64,000 nucleotides of DNA from Rachicladosporium sp. CCFEE 5018 (lineage: Eukaryota; Ascomycota; Dothideomycetes; Cladosporiales; Cladosporiaceae), in NCBI GenBank assembly GCA_002077045.2, contig KZ111163.1:123880-187879 (forward strand). The letters run 5' to 3'. Below, in pieces: positions 1-10,062 of the stretch; the first letter of the stretch is position 1; each line of letters opens with the position of its first letter. A program made the position numbers and the translations under genes. Below the pieces are notes generated by a model. It had not been told where the DNA came from. It worked only from the letters and a program-made list of their open reading frames with translations, and did no database searches.

Positions 1-379
1 GACGAACTATGACGCGCAGAGTGAGCCCAGAATGCGGTTGGCAGAAATTCCGCTTATGGACTTCCATGACGAAACGTCCATCATATAATTCAGAGCCGCG
101 AAGCTACGGATACTTGCATCAAGGCTCCGAGCAGATCTCCCCGTTCAAGGTTGAGCGTTGCACAGCCGCAGCCTCGTGGCTGTGTTTGCAGCCTTGGCGG
201 GGCTTAGCGCGTCATTTCAGCTGGAGCTTCGCCGCATGTCAAGGCTACTGACGGACCTGTAGAGGTATTAAATACATTCCGTACGTTACAAGAAGTTCAT
301 CGCAAGGTTCAACCGACGCTTAGCATTCCTGATATCTCTCGCCATCGAGTACGAGTGGCCAGCTGACTAGCCGTTAAAC
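1..379. other. Intergenic, left edge
   Basis: No reading frame with codon structure or recognisable motif was seen in this edge segment on either strand. It may contain the promoter of the gene that begins at 380. Confidence 0.4.
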
Positions 380-1140
380 ATGGCGACAAGCAGCACAGGA
401 ATTGATTCGAGTCAGAACGCACAGTTACGCAATAGAACGCAAGTAGGGTACAGCATGCCTGGCAGGTATAACGTCGCCCCTTCTACCAGAATTGTCCTAA
501 TCCGAGAGCAGCGGGCGACAACCCTGAATATATTGTCAGTGCAGAGTTTGGCGGGCGTCCTTTGCAGAAGGATGATTTACTTTGTGTTGCCGAGTCACTA
601 GCAAGGGCCGAGTGTACACTCTTCGAGTGGGCCGGGTCTGGGTACAAGAGTCTCTCTGAAGGCCAAGTGGGCAGACTAAATCAAAGCAATCTAGCATCCC
701 AAGAGATTGCCCGACGTATGACCACGCGGATAGAGAAGGTACTTCAACAGTTTGAAGCCATCCGTCAACGGAGGGAGAACTTCATCGAGACTTACCTCAG
801 CGATGAAAGGATACTCACCCTCTATGGGGACAGTATTCGCATGACCAAGCAATTCGTAAAAAAAGTGGACAATGCAGATGACGAAACGTTATCGATCTGG
901 GCTCAAAGTTACGTTGGACGTATCGAAGACGAGCTGGATCGGACCTGGCGATGCTTTGTTGAAGCTGCGTCAAAGGGTCTGGTTGACACCGCGACGTTTA
1001 GCAGTTGTAGGCGCAAATGGGAGGTCTTGGAAGAGCATCGTAACCATGCACACAGAGAATGGAACAATGCACGGAAATTGAAGCCATGGTGCGTCTGCAT
1101 TCACTTCAGCCATTACGAAGATGCTGATAGGCCGTCGTAG
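380..1140 (+). CDS. Hypothetical protein, two exons (about 237 aa)
   Basis: Exons 380-442 and 490-1140 join in phase across a 47-bp intron (GTAGGG donor, CCAG acceptor), so the ATG at 380 reads into the long downstream frame. The product is hydrophilic and largely helical in character, with charged stretches (for example RQRRENF, KKVDNADDE) and no membrane segment or signal peptide. I do not recognise the family. An alternative C-terminus is possible: a GTGCGT donor at 1089 and a GTAG acceptor at 1140 would remove 52 bp and end at a TGA at 1202-1204. The next gene lies about 260 bp downstream on the same strand. The coding assignment rests on frame continuity and amino-acid composition only. 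Confidence 0.5.
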
Positions 1141-1397
1141 GTGCGAAATCATTGCTGCTGTTCCTGCAAGGCAGGTTTCCGCTTTTCGCAATCCGAGCGT
1201 ATGATGCTGATCACTTGAAGCCTCTTGATGCCTAGAATTATCTGACCCACGGACAGCGCTTTTCAAGCACGCTCTGGCTGACCGCCTTTGCTCTCATCTC
1301 CAACATCGCTACTTTCGCACTCACATACACATACTCACCTCCAAAGTCGGGGACTGCTCGAGATGCCGATTTCTGGTTGCTCCTGCAATACAGTATC

Positions 1398-2906
1398 ATG
1401 CAATGGTTCTCGTTGCTGAATGCAAGCTTTGTGTTGAAGAACACGAAAACCTTGCCGATATGGTCATGGCTAGTGCCAACCATCGTTGCATTGGTTTGCT
1501 CGGTGATCGCACTTCCACTCTATGTATGTGTCTCGACAGCGTGGAGTGCGTTTGCGACGACAGTGGCTTGTGGTGTTCAGGCGGCCATGGCGATGCTGCT
1601 AGCCGCTTTTGCGCAGGCCAAATACGAGAATTCTGAACTTCCTAGAAACCCAAACAGCGTCAATAGCGCCGACGGTATGGATAGGGAAGCAGTCTGCAGT
1701 GTCGAAGCGCACCTCAACGTTCGAGATGAGGATCCGGAACGACGAGCAGTCTCATGGTGTTCGATCGTCCAAGGCTTGGCGAGAGTAAATCAGACTGCTG
1801 TTCGTTGGTGTCGCCCCAAGCTTCGCAGTGGTTTCTCGCGACTGGAATGGTTTTGCTGTTGCGGGCAGCATTTTTGGGGCGACTTCGAGCATACAGAGCA
1901 CGAGCCCTTGGACCGCCTCATACTTGGGTTCCATCAAAATGGCTTCACAGTCAAGGTCACCACCAACCCGGGCGCAACATCTACACGCAGCAGCAACGCT
2001 CACCAGCAGGACATTACCCTAACATCGAGATCGAGTCAGACCGACCTGAACAAGGCGACTAGCACGGCGGGAGCGCGAGCTCCAGAACTAGGAGATCCTA
2101 GTGCTACGGAGAGTCAATCGGCCAAAGTCTCGTTTCTGGCTGCTGGGAAACCTGTGTACCTGGAACTTTGCGTCAATCGATCGTTGAAGATTACGCGACT
2201 TGCGAAAATCATGCTTGTCCCTGCCCGGGGTGAAGCGTTGATCAACAATGACCAACAACTTTTTGGTAAGTGTTCAAAGTAGAGAAAGAACCTCCGCCGC
2301 AGTCCATTCTCCACCAAGCTTCAACTGCTGACAGGGCGAGCTATAGCCCAGATCCGTAGCAAGCACACCGAGCACAAGCGAAATGGGTTTTGTGCTTTCT
2401 TGTACCAACCGCAAGACATACATTATGTCGAATTCGGTTACCAAGTCGCCGCTAGGCAGACAGACATCTACCAGACACCGGCAGCCATTCCGCCTCGCGA
2501 AGAGGTTGTTGAAAAGCGGTATCACTATTTCGAATCTCCCCTCAAAACACTTCCGTCGATGCCCAAGCAGACTTTTTATCAGTACTTCTACCGACACGAG
2601 CGTGACTGCGCATCTCGGAGCATATTGTTCTGTGACCGCTTACCTAAAAAGCTGGGTTCTAGCTTGACAACGACGACAGGTGCGGATCAATTGGCTTTCG
2701 GATGGGGCCTGCACATCATCGAAGGACCCAATAAGCCTTTCCTAGCGACTTTAGTCGCTATTATTCTGATTGTGAGCTTCATGGTCTCTGTATTCTACGA
2801 CGTCCTTGCGGGCAATAAGGAGAGCGGCTTTGCGATTGGACAATGGGTGACAGGTGTTCTTTCTGCCATATTGCCTGCGGTCTACTTCCACTTCCAGAAA
2901 ATATGA
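1398..2906 (+). CDS. Hypothetical fungal membrane protein, two exons (about 479 aa)
   Basis: Exon 1 (1398-2265) and exon 2 (2335-2906) are joined by a 69-bp intron (GTAAGT donor, ACAG acceptor) that restores one frame. The first in-frame ATG is at 1398; the frame is open a little upstream but only with TTG. Near the N-terminus lie two hydrophobic helices (around IWSWLVPTIVALVCSVIALP and the following Ala-rich stretch). The central part is polar with Ser/Thr-rich segments. The C-terminus carries two further helices (FLATLVAIILIVSFMVSVFY and WVTGVLSAILPAVYFHF) after the motif GWGLHIIEGPNKPF. This C-terminal arrangement recurs, from memory, in uncharacterised ascomycete proteins. The function is unknown. 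Without splicing it would be misread as two separate ORFs. Confidence 0.7.
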
Positions 2907-3550
2907 TTGCAGGCAGATGTATCAATGATTTTGACATCGTCGATGTACTAAAAGAGAAATTAGGCAGGTGCGCGTCACTTCAGATTAGTGAACTTTCCAA
3001 TTCCTCGCCTAGTCGCCTACATGTTACGGCGCACTACGGTACGTTGTAATGCACTCCTTATGTAGCGTCTCTACATGTGGATATAGCCGTCAAGGGGTCA
3101 GTAAGTCGTGTAGAAGTAAAGGGTGTAACAATGTGGTTAAGCTGAGTTGAGCACGAAGCTCTGCTATCTACCGTAAGGACCGTAGACTATATACTTGTCC
3201 TTAGACAAGGACCTGTGTGGCTCACCATGATCTCAGTGAGCGTGCTCACTGATCACTGATCGCTGAGCGACTGAGCAGATCACCCTGCTCAGTCACGTGA
3301 CCAGGCTGAGCAGCTACGCTCACGAGCGTTCGGGTCGCAGGGTTCTGGCTTGGCGTCCGGCCAGCCAATCAAGGACGTGTTACTGCACGGAACCGTAACA
3401 CCACACATGATGCTCAGCTTCTCGTGCAGACTCTGTGCTCACTACATCTAGGCTGACTCCGCGAAACAATGCAAAGCTACTATCTCCAGGCTACCATCAT
3501 AGCAGGCAGCTTGTGTCAACATCGCGTGGTACAACATAGTACCACACGTA
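2907..3550. other. Intergenic, palindrome-rich
   Basis: No gene seen. Between about 3229 and 3330 the sequence is dense in short overlapping palindromes built from TGAGC/GCTCA and TGATCA-type words (for example CTGAGCAG with CTGCTCAG, and GTCACGTGAC). This is likely the terminal or subterminal part of a decayed transposon. Confidence 0.4.
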
Positions 3551-3552
3551 AT

Positions 3553-3695
3553 GCGCCGCATTCCCGGAATTCGCGCGAGTATGTCGCGGTGCACAGTCGT
3601 AACGCGTCTGCGTTCCATCTCTTGGGAATGCGTCGGAACACCAAAAAGTCGCGCGGTTTTGACGCGGGTGCACAATCGTAATGCGTCTGCGTTCC
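3553..3695. repeat. Degenerate direct-repeat array 1
   Basis: Two clear copies of the word TGCACARTCGTAAYGCGTC (about 3594 and 3669) are each followed by TGCGTTCC. A more diverged copy lies upstream near 3553 (CACACGTAATGCG). Spacing is uneven, about 42 and 75 bp. The array resembles the one at 4866-5075, and both precede OrsD-type zinc-finger fragments, so they are probably the same subterminal repeat of one element family. Confidence 0.6.
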
Positions 3696-3710
3696 CACTG
3701 CATAATTCCA

Positions 3711-4304
3711 TTCACATGCCAGACCCCCCAGGGCCTCTCACACACAAAGCCTATGCACACCTGTCATTGAGCATGATATGGAACACATCTGTCTCCTTAA
3801 AATCATCATATCTGATGTTTTGAGTGTGCTGTGTGCTGTGTAGTGCAGGTCAGGGTACAACATCATTCATGCCTTAGGAATTGATCCTAGCCTAGTGGCT
3901 GGAAAGTGGGGTCACTGCTAAGCCCTAGCAACCTCACTTCATGAATTGCAGCAGCAGCACTGTCAATCTGTGACATCCTCATTGACTGCAGCTACCTTTA
4001 CAGCAGCTGCCAGTCTATCAAGAACACCAGATGCTGTGGCAAGTGTCCCTGTCACGCTGTACCTAGGCAGCTAGGAACCATACGGTTACCTGCAGTGGAA
4101 AATCCCTATGGGAACTTGCCAGGCAATTGACATACTGAGCAGAGAGCAGTGAGTGAATCCTAGGTGTGCTTGACTTCTTAGCATAAGTACAGAGCTTGCT
4201 CTTGCTTTAACAGGGACAAGTACACGCTCAGCTGTGCTATGCAAACGGCAGTCTGAACTAGGAAAGTAACTCATTGTTGTCTCCACCTTGTTCTTTGGCC
4301 CTTC
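3711..4304. other. Intergenic, no feature seen
   Basis: Only short shadow frames are present. The sequence between the repeat array and the zinc-finger fragment carries no motif I recognise. Confidence 0.35.
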
Positions 4305-4508
4305 ATGAAAATGTCTTTCCCTAGACTTGTACAGATCAGTGGGGCAAAGGTTGCAGTGTGCAGTCAGCATGGCAGTTGCTATACACAAGACAACCTAGAC
4401 CGTCACCTGTCAGAGTTGCACAAAATCAAGCTTAATGAAAGAAATGATCTTGTACAAGGATGGAGTGAGGCAGGGCTAGCTGTTAGCAAAGGTAGTTTCA
4501 GGGTATAG
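4305..4508 (+). pseudogene. OrsD-type zinc-finger N-terminal fragment
   Basis: A 67-codon frame holds a finger of the layout C-x4-C...H-x4-H (CSQHGSCYT...DRHLSELH) followed by a Lys-rich helix. This is the arrangement at the start of OrsD-domain (former DUF3505) proteins, common in ascomycete repetitive DNA. The frame stops soon after the finger, so only the N-terminus survives. It lies between the two related repeat arrays. The match to the family is by eye; function in OrsD proteins is not established. Confidence 0.5.
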
Positions 4509-4865
4509 CCAACATACGCCTCAGGACCACTAGCGCGGCACGGGTCGCTCCTGCAGGCTTGGCGTTGACTACATTTTGGTTCCGGCTCTGCGTTCCTTCA
4601 TAGATCTTCGCTTCATTCTTTGTAGTATGTCTTCTAACCCTATCCTTGATCCTTATACTAGTACCTCCCAGGCTAGTACCTTAACATCACGTTCTACCAA
4701 GTCAACAACACCGACCCCCTGCTGTTGCCTTGACGCCTTGCCGCCGCCTCAATGTCTTGCCGCCAGCGCGCCAAACGATCCACCCTGCAGGGCGATTTGT
4801 TTTGTTGGCCAAGCACAGGCTAGGGGCTACCGCTACTGTTCCATGACCGGCTACAATACATGCAC

Positions 4866-5075
4866 ACCCTTAACGCGATCCGCTCCCAGAATTTGCGCGA
4901 ATTCCCCCGGGCGCACGCACGTAATGCGATCGCGTTCCCGCAAATCGCGCGAAATTCCCCGGGTGTACACACGTAACGCGATCGCGTTCCAGCATCCCAG
5001 ATTGCGTTCCCACACCATAAACCCCCGCCGTTTTGGCCGGGGTGCACACTCGGAACGCGATTGCGTTTCGTGTTT
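4866..5075. repeat. Degenerate direct-repeat array 2
   Basis: Four copies of a word close to CGTAAYGCGATCGCGTTCC start at about 4869, 4920, 4972 and 5051, giving spacings of 51, 52 and 79 bp. Copies are linked by GCGCGAAWTYCCCCGGG-like spacers and preceded by TGCACAC or GTACACAC. The sequence is more GC-rich than its surroundings and immediately precedes an OrsD-type fragment, so it may be that element's promoter or terminal region. Confidence 0.7.
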
Positions 5076-5206
5076 TCCCCACTTCGTTCCTTTTCACTTT
5101 TTCACCGTCTTGCTCTCACCGGCACATCAAAGAAGGCCATCACCCTCCGCAGCACCTTGGATATCACCATTTTTCTTCGGAACCTGACAGCCGTGGCAAT
5201 GCAGCC

Positions 5207-5431
5207 ATGACTGTTCCAAGCCAGATGCCTGACCAGCAGCTCAGGCTGGAAGACTTGGGACTGTATCTGAACAGGCCCGAGCCTGCTATCATCTGCCGCC
5301 ACTGCTGCTACGCTCTCAAACTGGCAAGCAATACAGTCTCCAGTCATCTTTTGAAGAAGCACGCAGTTCCGGCCAGATCCTACCGAGTGTTTGGGTTAGG
5401 GTTACCCGATCGCGAGTTCTTTGATCCGTAG
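5207..5431 (+). pseudogene. OrsD-type zinc-finger fragment (74 aa)
   Basis: From the ATG at 5207 the frame encodes a single C2H2-like finger, C-x2-C...H-x4-H (ICRHCCYALKLASNTVSSHL then KKH), typical of the first finger of OrsD/DUF3505 proteins. It ends at a TAG at 5429-5431, a few codons after the finger. Its last 11 bases overlap the open frame of the NLR remnant that follows. It is therefore a 5' piece of an element broken off at, or inserted into, an NLR-like gene. The repeat array just upstream supports an element boundary. Confidence 0.55.
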
Positions 5432-6587
5432 CGCTATCTATTCGATCGAAGAGTGTGTGGATGCTCTCGAGCAACGGCTCATGCAGAAAGATATCCTGCC
5501 TGCAGAGCCGGAGCAAGCGAGGTATCAGACTGTCAGCACGACATTCGAGGTATCCGCGGAGTCTTTGCAAAGGCTGAAGTCTACTGATGCTTCAGCTGGA
5601 AGTGCACTGGTACTGCTGGACATTCCCGGCTTTATGCATCACCGCGACGTGTCCGAGGAGATATTTGTCCGTGCCTGGAAGTACGAGGAAGTCGTTCTTG
5701 TTGAATACGGTAACGAGAATGTTGAAGAAGATGGCGACATTGAGCATCTGTCAGCATGGCATGTAGCTCGTCGCCGAGCCGGCTTCTCCTCGTCACCACC
5801 TCACGAAAGACTGCGGTTGTTCCGTAAAGCTCGTGCTCACCTTGAACGACTGTCACTTGTCAGCCTCGATCGAGCTGCCAAGTCCATTTCGTTGCATTCT
5901 ATGGTACATGCCTGGGCGAGGGAGCGCGTAGTGCATGCATACGATGCGCGGACAGCTGCTGCTTCGACTTTGGCGCTTTCGAGCGAAGGAGATCAAAGCT
6001 GGCGACCATTCTCGTCCGAGCTCGCACGCCACTACGAGAGTAGTTCTGCTAGTCTGCACGACATAAGTGGCATCCAGATTGAGCAATGGGAGCTATGCAG
6101 GATGCTGTACGCAAACGCATGGCAAATGTATCGGGCTAGCAGTGTTCTCACTGTGAGCATCTGTAAGGATCTACTGAAACGAACGCAGGATTTGCCCTAT
6201 AGGCTGTCGGAGAATCCACCGGTAATAGGAGTGGAGTATCTACTAGCAATGGCGCAACACGAGAGTGGGCAGATCGATGAAGCGGTGCAGATGCTGGAGC
6301 ACGTGGTGAAGGTGCACGAGGAGCTGGCGGAGGATCATCCTAGTCGACTGGCATCTCAGCACGCACTCGCGGGTGCATACCAGGCCAACGGGCAAAGGGC
6401 TCTCGCAATCGGGCTTTTGAACCGCGTTGTTGCGATCAAGCAAAAGAGGCTACGCGTAGGTCACCCCAGCAGAACCGTGTCGGAGCAGTTTCTTGCAGAC
6501 ATGCAAGAGGAAGGCACTCAGTCGCCGACAGATGCATCTGTCGAGGCCTTGTCACTTACTCCTGTCTCGGGTGGCAAGCTTCAATGA
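5421..6587 (+). pseudogene. 5'-truncated NLR-like (STAND) gene: winged helix plus TPR
   Basis: A single open frame (first in-frame ATG at 5481, about 368 aa) matches the part of fungal NB-ARC/TPR proteins that follows the nucleotide-binding domain. It starts at the sensor/winged-helix segment (YQTVSTTFEVSAESL, LVLLDIPGF, LHSMVHAWARERV) and ends in tetratricopeptide repeats (HALAGAYQANGQ...AIGLLNRVV). P-loop and Walker B are absent, because upstream sequence is OrsD element debris. There are no internal stops in what remains, so truncation looks recent or the fragment is tolerated. Such proteins act in fungal self/non-self recognition and regulated cell death; this copy cannot bind nucleotide. 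Confidence 0.75.
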
Positions 6588-7630
6588 AGATGAACACCTT
6601 CAAGCTACCTTTCAGTTCGCGCCAGGTGTAGTCTATAGTGCAGATACATGTGAGGTACATGTGAGATACATGGCAATAGATGGATGAAAAGCCCGACCAT
6701 TGACATCTTGACCTACATCAGACTTGCTGTAAGCACGCTCGCTGTTGTGCACTATACGACACCGTAGCGTCGAGCGTAACATTACAGTATAAGATACACC
6801 CGGATCACTGGCAAACAAGCGAGGTGCATAGCAGCAGCGCACATGACAGAAGTCGTGAACCCAGTACGGCGTCTCCCAGCCCTGATAAAATTAGCAGTCG
6901 AGCTAGCAGTGATCGCTGAGTGGAGTATCATAGCATAGGGCAGGGAGAGCAAACCGAAGCAAAGCTGACAATTACTGTACCGGAAGCCAGACCTACCGGT
7001 CAAGATAGCGAGTCGACTAATGCTCCTACATCTCGAAAACAAGCTCTAACAGCGATCTTAGTCCGGTGTACGGGGGGTATTCGGCCCGTCCGAAGGGTCG
7101 TTGTTAGATAGATGCTTCTAGAATCATGGGCATGCGCCACAATCGATCTCGGCGCTCGCAATAATGTGGTCACTTACCATAATCTAGATACAGTGACATA
7201 CGTGATCTACTAGACTCGCTTATGGAGGCTAGAGCACGTTAGATCCACGCCGTATCAGAACACTTGACCCATTGCTATGCGGAACTCTCGGGTACAGCTC
7301 CCTCTCGTCGGATGCCTTCGGAATTCCGGGTGGACACTCTTTACCGTTTGGACCTCTCGTCAAATACTTTGGGAGATAGCAACATTCCTCGGAACATGAT
7401 CTAGCACGGGTGAAGTTGAAAAGGCACGATCGGCGGTAATAGTTAAATAATCCACTACTCAATCAACGGACGACAGCTTTCGTTACTACTAGGCCACATT
7501 GTAGAGAAAGAACTAAATAGCGAAATGTCTTAAGGACAGTTCAATAGACTTACGAAAAAGGGAATCCGAGGGCTGAATCGCGAATCCGGCTCGGTACGGA
7601 GGGTGGCTCGCTACGTAGGGATGCACGTTA
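6588..7630. other. Intergenic, no gene seen
   Basis: About 1 kb without codon structure on either strand. Small frames here have no recognisable motif. It separates the NLR remnant from the 3' end of the minus-strand regulator gene. Confidence 0.4.
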
Positions 7631-8565
7631 TCAAGCCAGTGACACGATCGCCGGTCGCTTGGCGCACACCAGCCTGCCTTGCATCTGCTGCACACTGGAT
7701 CCACGCTCGAGGCCGTCTATCAATTGGGAGTAATCTGTCGTAGCCAGAACAGGCTGAGGCATGGACATATACATGCTCATGTCCGGACTCGCCAGTACCG
7801 GTAAGGGCGCAATCAGATCATAACGCTGCGATTGGCTGCTGATCACCGAGCTCGGGCTGCTTTTGTTGTCCGAGGCACTGTAGGCGTAGTATGAGGGAAG
7901 CCCACTGGAGCTGTAGAGTTGTAGGAGGGGATCCGATCCGCGACGTAGAGAGTAAAATGCAATCCTGCGGGCATGGTCAATAGTATGTCTCGTTCATGTT
8001 GCAGTAGTCAAAGAAAAGTACGTCAGGACGGCACCATGATAGGCTTCATGTATGCTCGCGGTCCGGATTCCGTGGAAGCGGATTGCTAGATTCTCATCCG
8101 GCAGTGTACTTACCCAATACTGTGATTCTTCCTCATTTTTGCCAGCAACTGTGTAGCTGCTTGTTCGCTACCCTCGACCAGTATACGAAGCAACGCTGCA
8201 TCTCGAGCATGTTGCTGCGTTCTGGCGTCGAGCTGGTCCTTCAGACTCTGCATCTTAGTAACTCCTTCGAATGTGTCGTACGTGCAGGCGATGCCAGAGG
8301 TCTGGCACCGTGTACATATAGGATGTTGACCATTACACTAATGAGGTGTAAGTACGGGGGCATCGTGTCATTGATCATGCTTGGAGGCTACCTTCGTCTT
8401 CTTCGCCCTACACTGCCGGCACGCATTCCGTGTGATACGCTCTCTGCGTGCACGTCTGCTTTTTGGGGTCGAGAACGAGCTGTCTTCAGTCTTGATCGTT
8501 GGCGAAGGGAGACATCCTTCGCTCGACGATGAGTCACCACCTCGTCTCAATTCGAACACCATCAT
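7631..8565 (-). CDS. Zn(II)2Cys6 transcription factor, three exons (243 aa)
   Basis: On the minus strand, exons 8565-8392, 8337-8114 and 7964-7631 join in phase, with introns of 54 bp (GTAGCC...TTAG) and 149 bp (GTAAGT...GCAG). The first intron sits inside the zinc cluster. After splicing the six cysteines follow the pattern C-x2-C-x6-C-x6-C-x2-C-x6-C (start NACRQCRAKKTKC). A linker and short coiled coil (MQSLKDQLDARTQQHARD) and the helix QAATQLLAKMRKNHSIG follow, then a Ser/Met-rich tail. The protein lacks the long fungal-specific middle homology domain, so it is either a small regulator or a truncated one. It would bind DNA in the nucleus; targets are unknown. No single unspliced ORF shows this gene. 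Confidence 0.75.
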
Positions 8566-9262
8566 GGCATTGTAGAGTTACATATAGGCAGAAAACGTGG
8601 AACGAATGATCCTAACCTGAGGTAGAAGAACGTTACGAATGAAGTCCTGGGCCGTACCTGGATCACATTGGAACCGACGACCCCTCGACGGGGCACGAGT
8701 TTTCTCCGAGGACAGCATGCGATCCGTCTAACATCGTCCGATCCTGAGTCTGCTGCGGGCCCCAATCCGTCCCGCCATCGGGAATACCGCGCGTCCATGG
8801 GATTCACGAATCAAGAGCGTGCTGCAGTGATGCCGACATTACCACGCGAAGCCTGCAACGTTGAAGTTGTTAGGATTGCGCACATCCGTATTGCCATGCG
8901 AAAGGCTTATCTTGCGCTGATAAGGCATGGACATGGGCTGCTGATGTGCGCCTTCAAACGACGGGCAACGCGATACTTGTACCGATGTAGTGGAATGAGG
9001 TCCATCACGTTCAGATCGGGCAGGTGTCCTGGTTCTCATCTTATATCATCCTAATACAGGCTCTCTCTGCGGTCTTCGCGTCTTCGAGTTCCTCGTCATG
9101 CTCCTCGTGCTCGGCGTTGTGATTTGCTTCTGCTTCCAGCTCTGACTGATCGATCGAAGTACCCCTTCAGCCTGCGAAGTCTTTGCCGGCTATCTTGCCT
9201 CCAAAGCTCTTGTAGAGAGCAAAGGTCTCTACCAGGCTTGCGTAAAATGAGGCGCGACCGTA
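8566..9262. other. Intergenic, divergent promoter region
   Basis: It lies between the minus-strand regulator and a plus-strand remnant. Short frames are present but none shows a domain. It probably contains the upstream region of the Zn2Cys6 gene. Confidence 0.35.
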
Positions 9263-9655
9263 ATGCCTCACTCACTTTATCTCGGGTACGGGATCATACA
9301 AGCACGACTGGAAGATTTCGATCGCTTGAACAATCACCTGCCTCCTAGCACCACAGTCACCGAAGACACACATAATCAACTCTCGACGACCGCAGACGAC
9401 ACCGCAGACATCGATGACAGACCCAAGTACCGCCCCTCGCTCGCAGCAATCGACTCCTGCCTCTCACACAGCATCGCAGAGCTAGTCCTCTGCCTTTTCA
9501 CCTTCGCCCTCGTCGTCAAATCCGCCATCCTAGTCGTAGCCGGCGCGAGCCTATACAACACGCCCGACGCCGAGAACGCCGACCTCTTCGGCATCCACGC
9601 CTTGCTCGCCTCAGTCCTTGCGCTTCCACGTCCATCTAAACCAATTCATGGATAA
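9263..9655 (+). pseudogene. Truncated multi-pass membrane protein gene
   Basis: The frame encodes a polar N-terminus followed by a hydrophobic helix pair (IAELVLCLFTFALVVKSAI and LVVAGASLY), then a short segment ending near ALLASV. This layout resembles the first membrane segment of large uncharacterised dothideomycete membrane proteins, in which several more helices should follow. Instead, coding character stops at about 9625, where OrsD element sequence begins. I read it as the 5' piece of a gene cut by that insertion. The product is unknown. Confidence 0.45.
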
Positions 9656-10043
9656 CCGGTGCGCCCTGTCGTGCAATGGCTTCTGCAATACCGGCCTGTA
9701 CCTGCATGTTAATGTGGTCCCCTCGGATCCGCTATGCACGCCGGATAAGCATGGCCCGCATGGTGATGATAACTGTGGCCAATGTAGGTGTGTAACACAT
9801 GGCTGGAACCCATCCGTTCTTCTCGCCACATGCTCCCAACACGGCCAACCCACCTAACAATCCACTCTCATACTCATTGTCTCCTAATGCATGTTGGCAC
9901 ATGGCAATCCAAACCCCAAACTGGCATTGACTGTAAGGGTTCAAGCTAGAATGTTCTTCACCCTGTAGTAACCACTGATTGAAATTGCTAAGCTACGGGT
10001 GGAAGACTACTCCTGGGGGGAGAAGTGCTGCCTTTATATACCC

Positions 10044-10062
10044 AAGCTACCCCTGGTAGCTT
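10044..10062. repeat. Short hairpin at the 3' end of the OrsD ORF
   Basis: Perfect 8-bp arms AAGCTACC / GGTAGCTT are separated by a 3-base loop. The minus-strand stop codon of the OrsD frame (10047-10049) lies in the left arm. It could be an element end or a transcription-termination structure; neither is proven. Confidence 0.5.

Noticed and set aside
9..251. 80-codon ORF at the left edge
   Set aside because: No motif, no upstream context, composition of a random frame.
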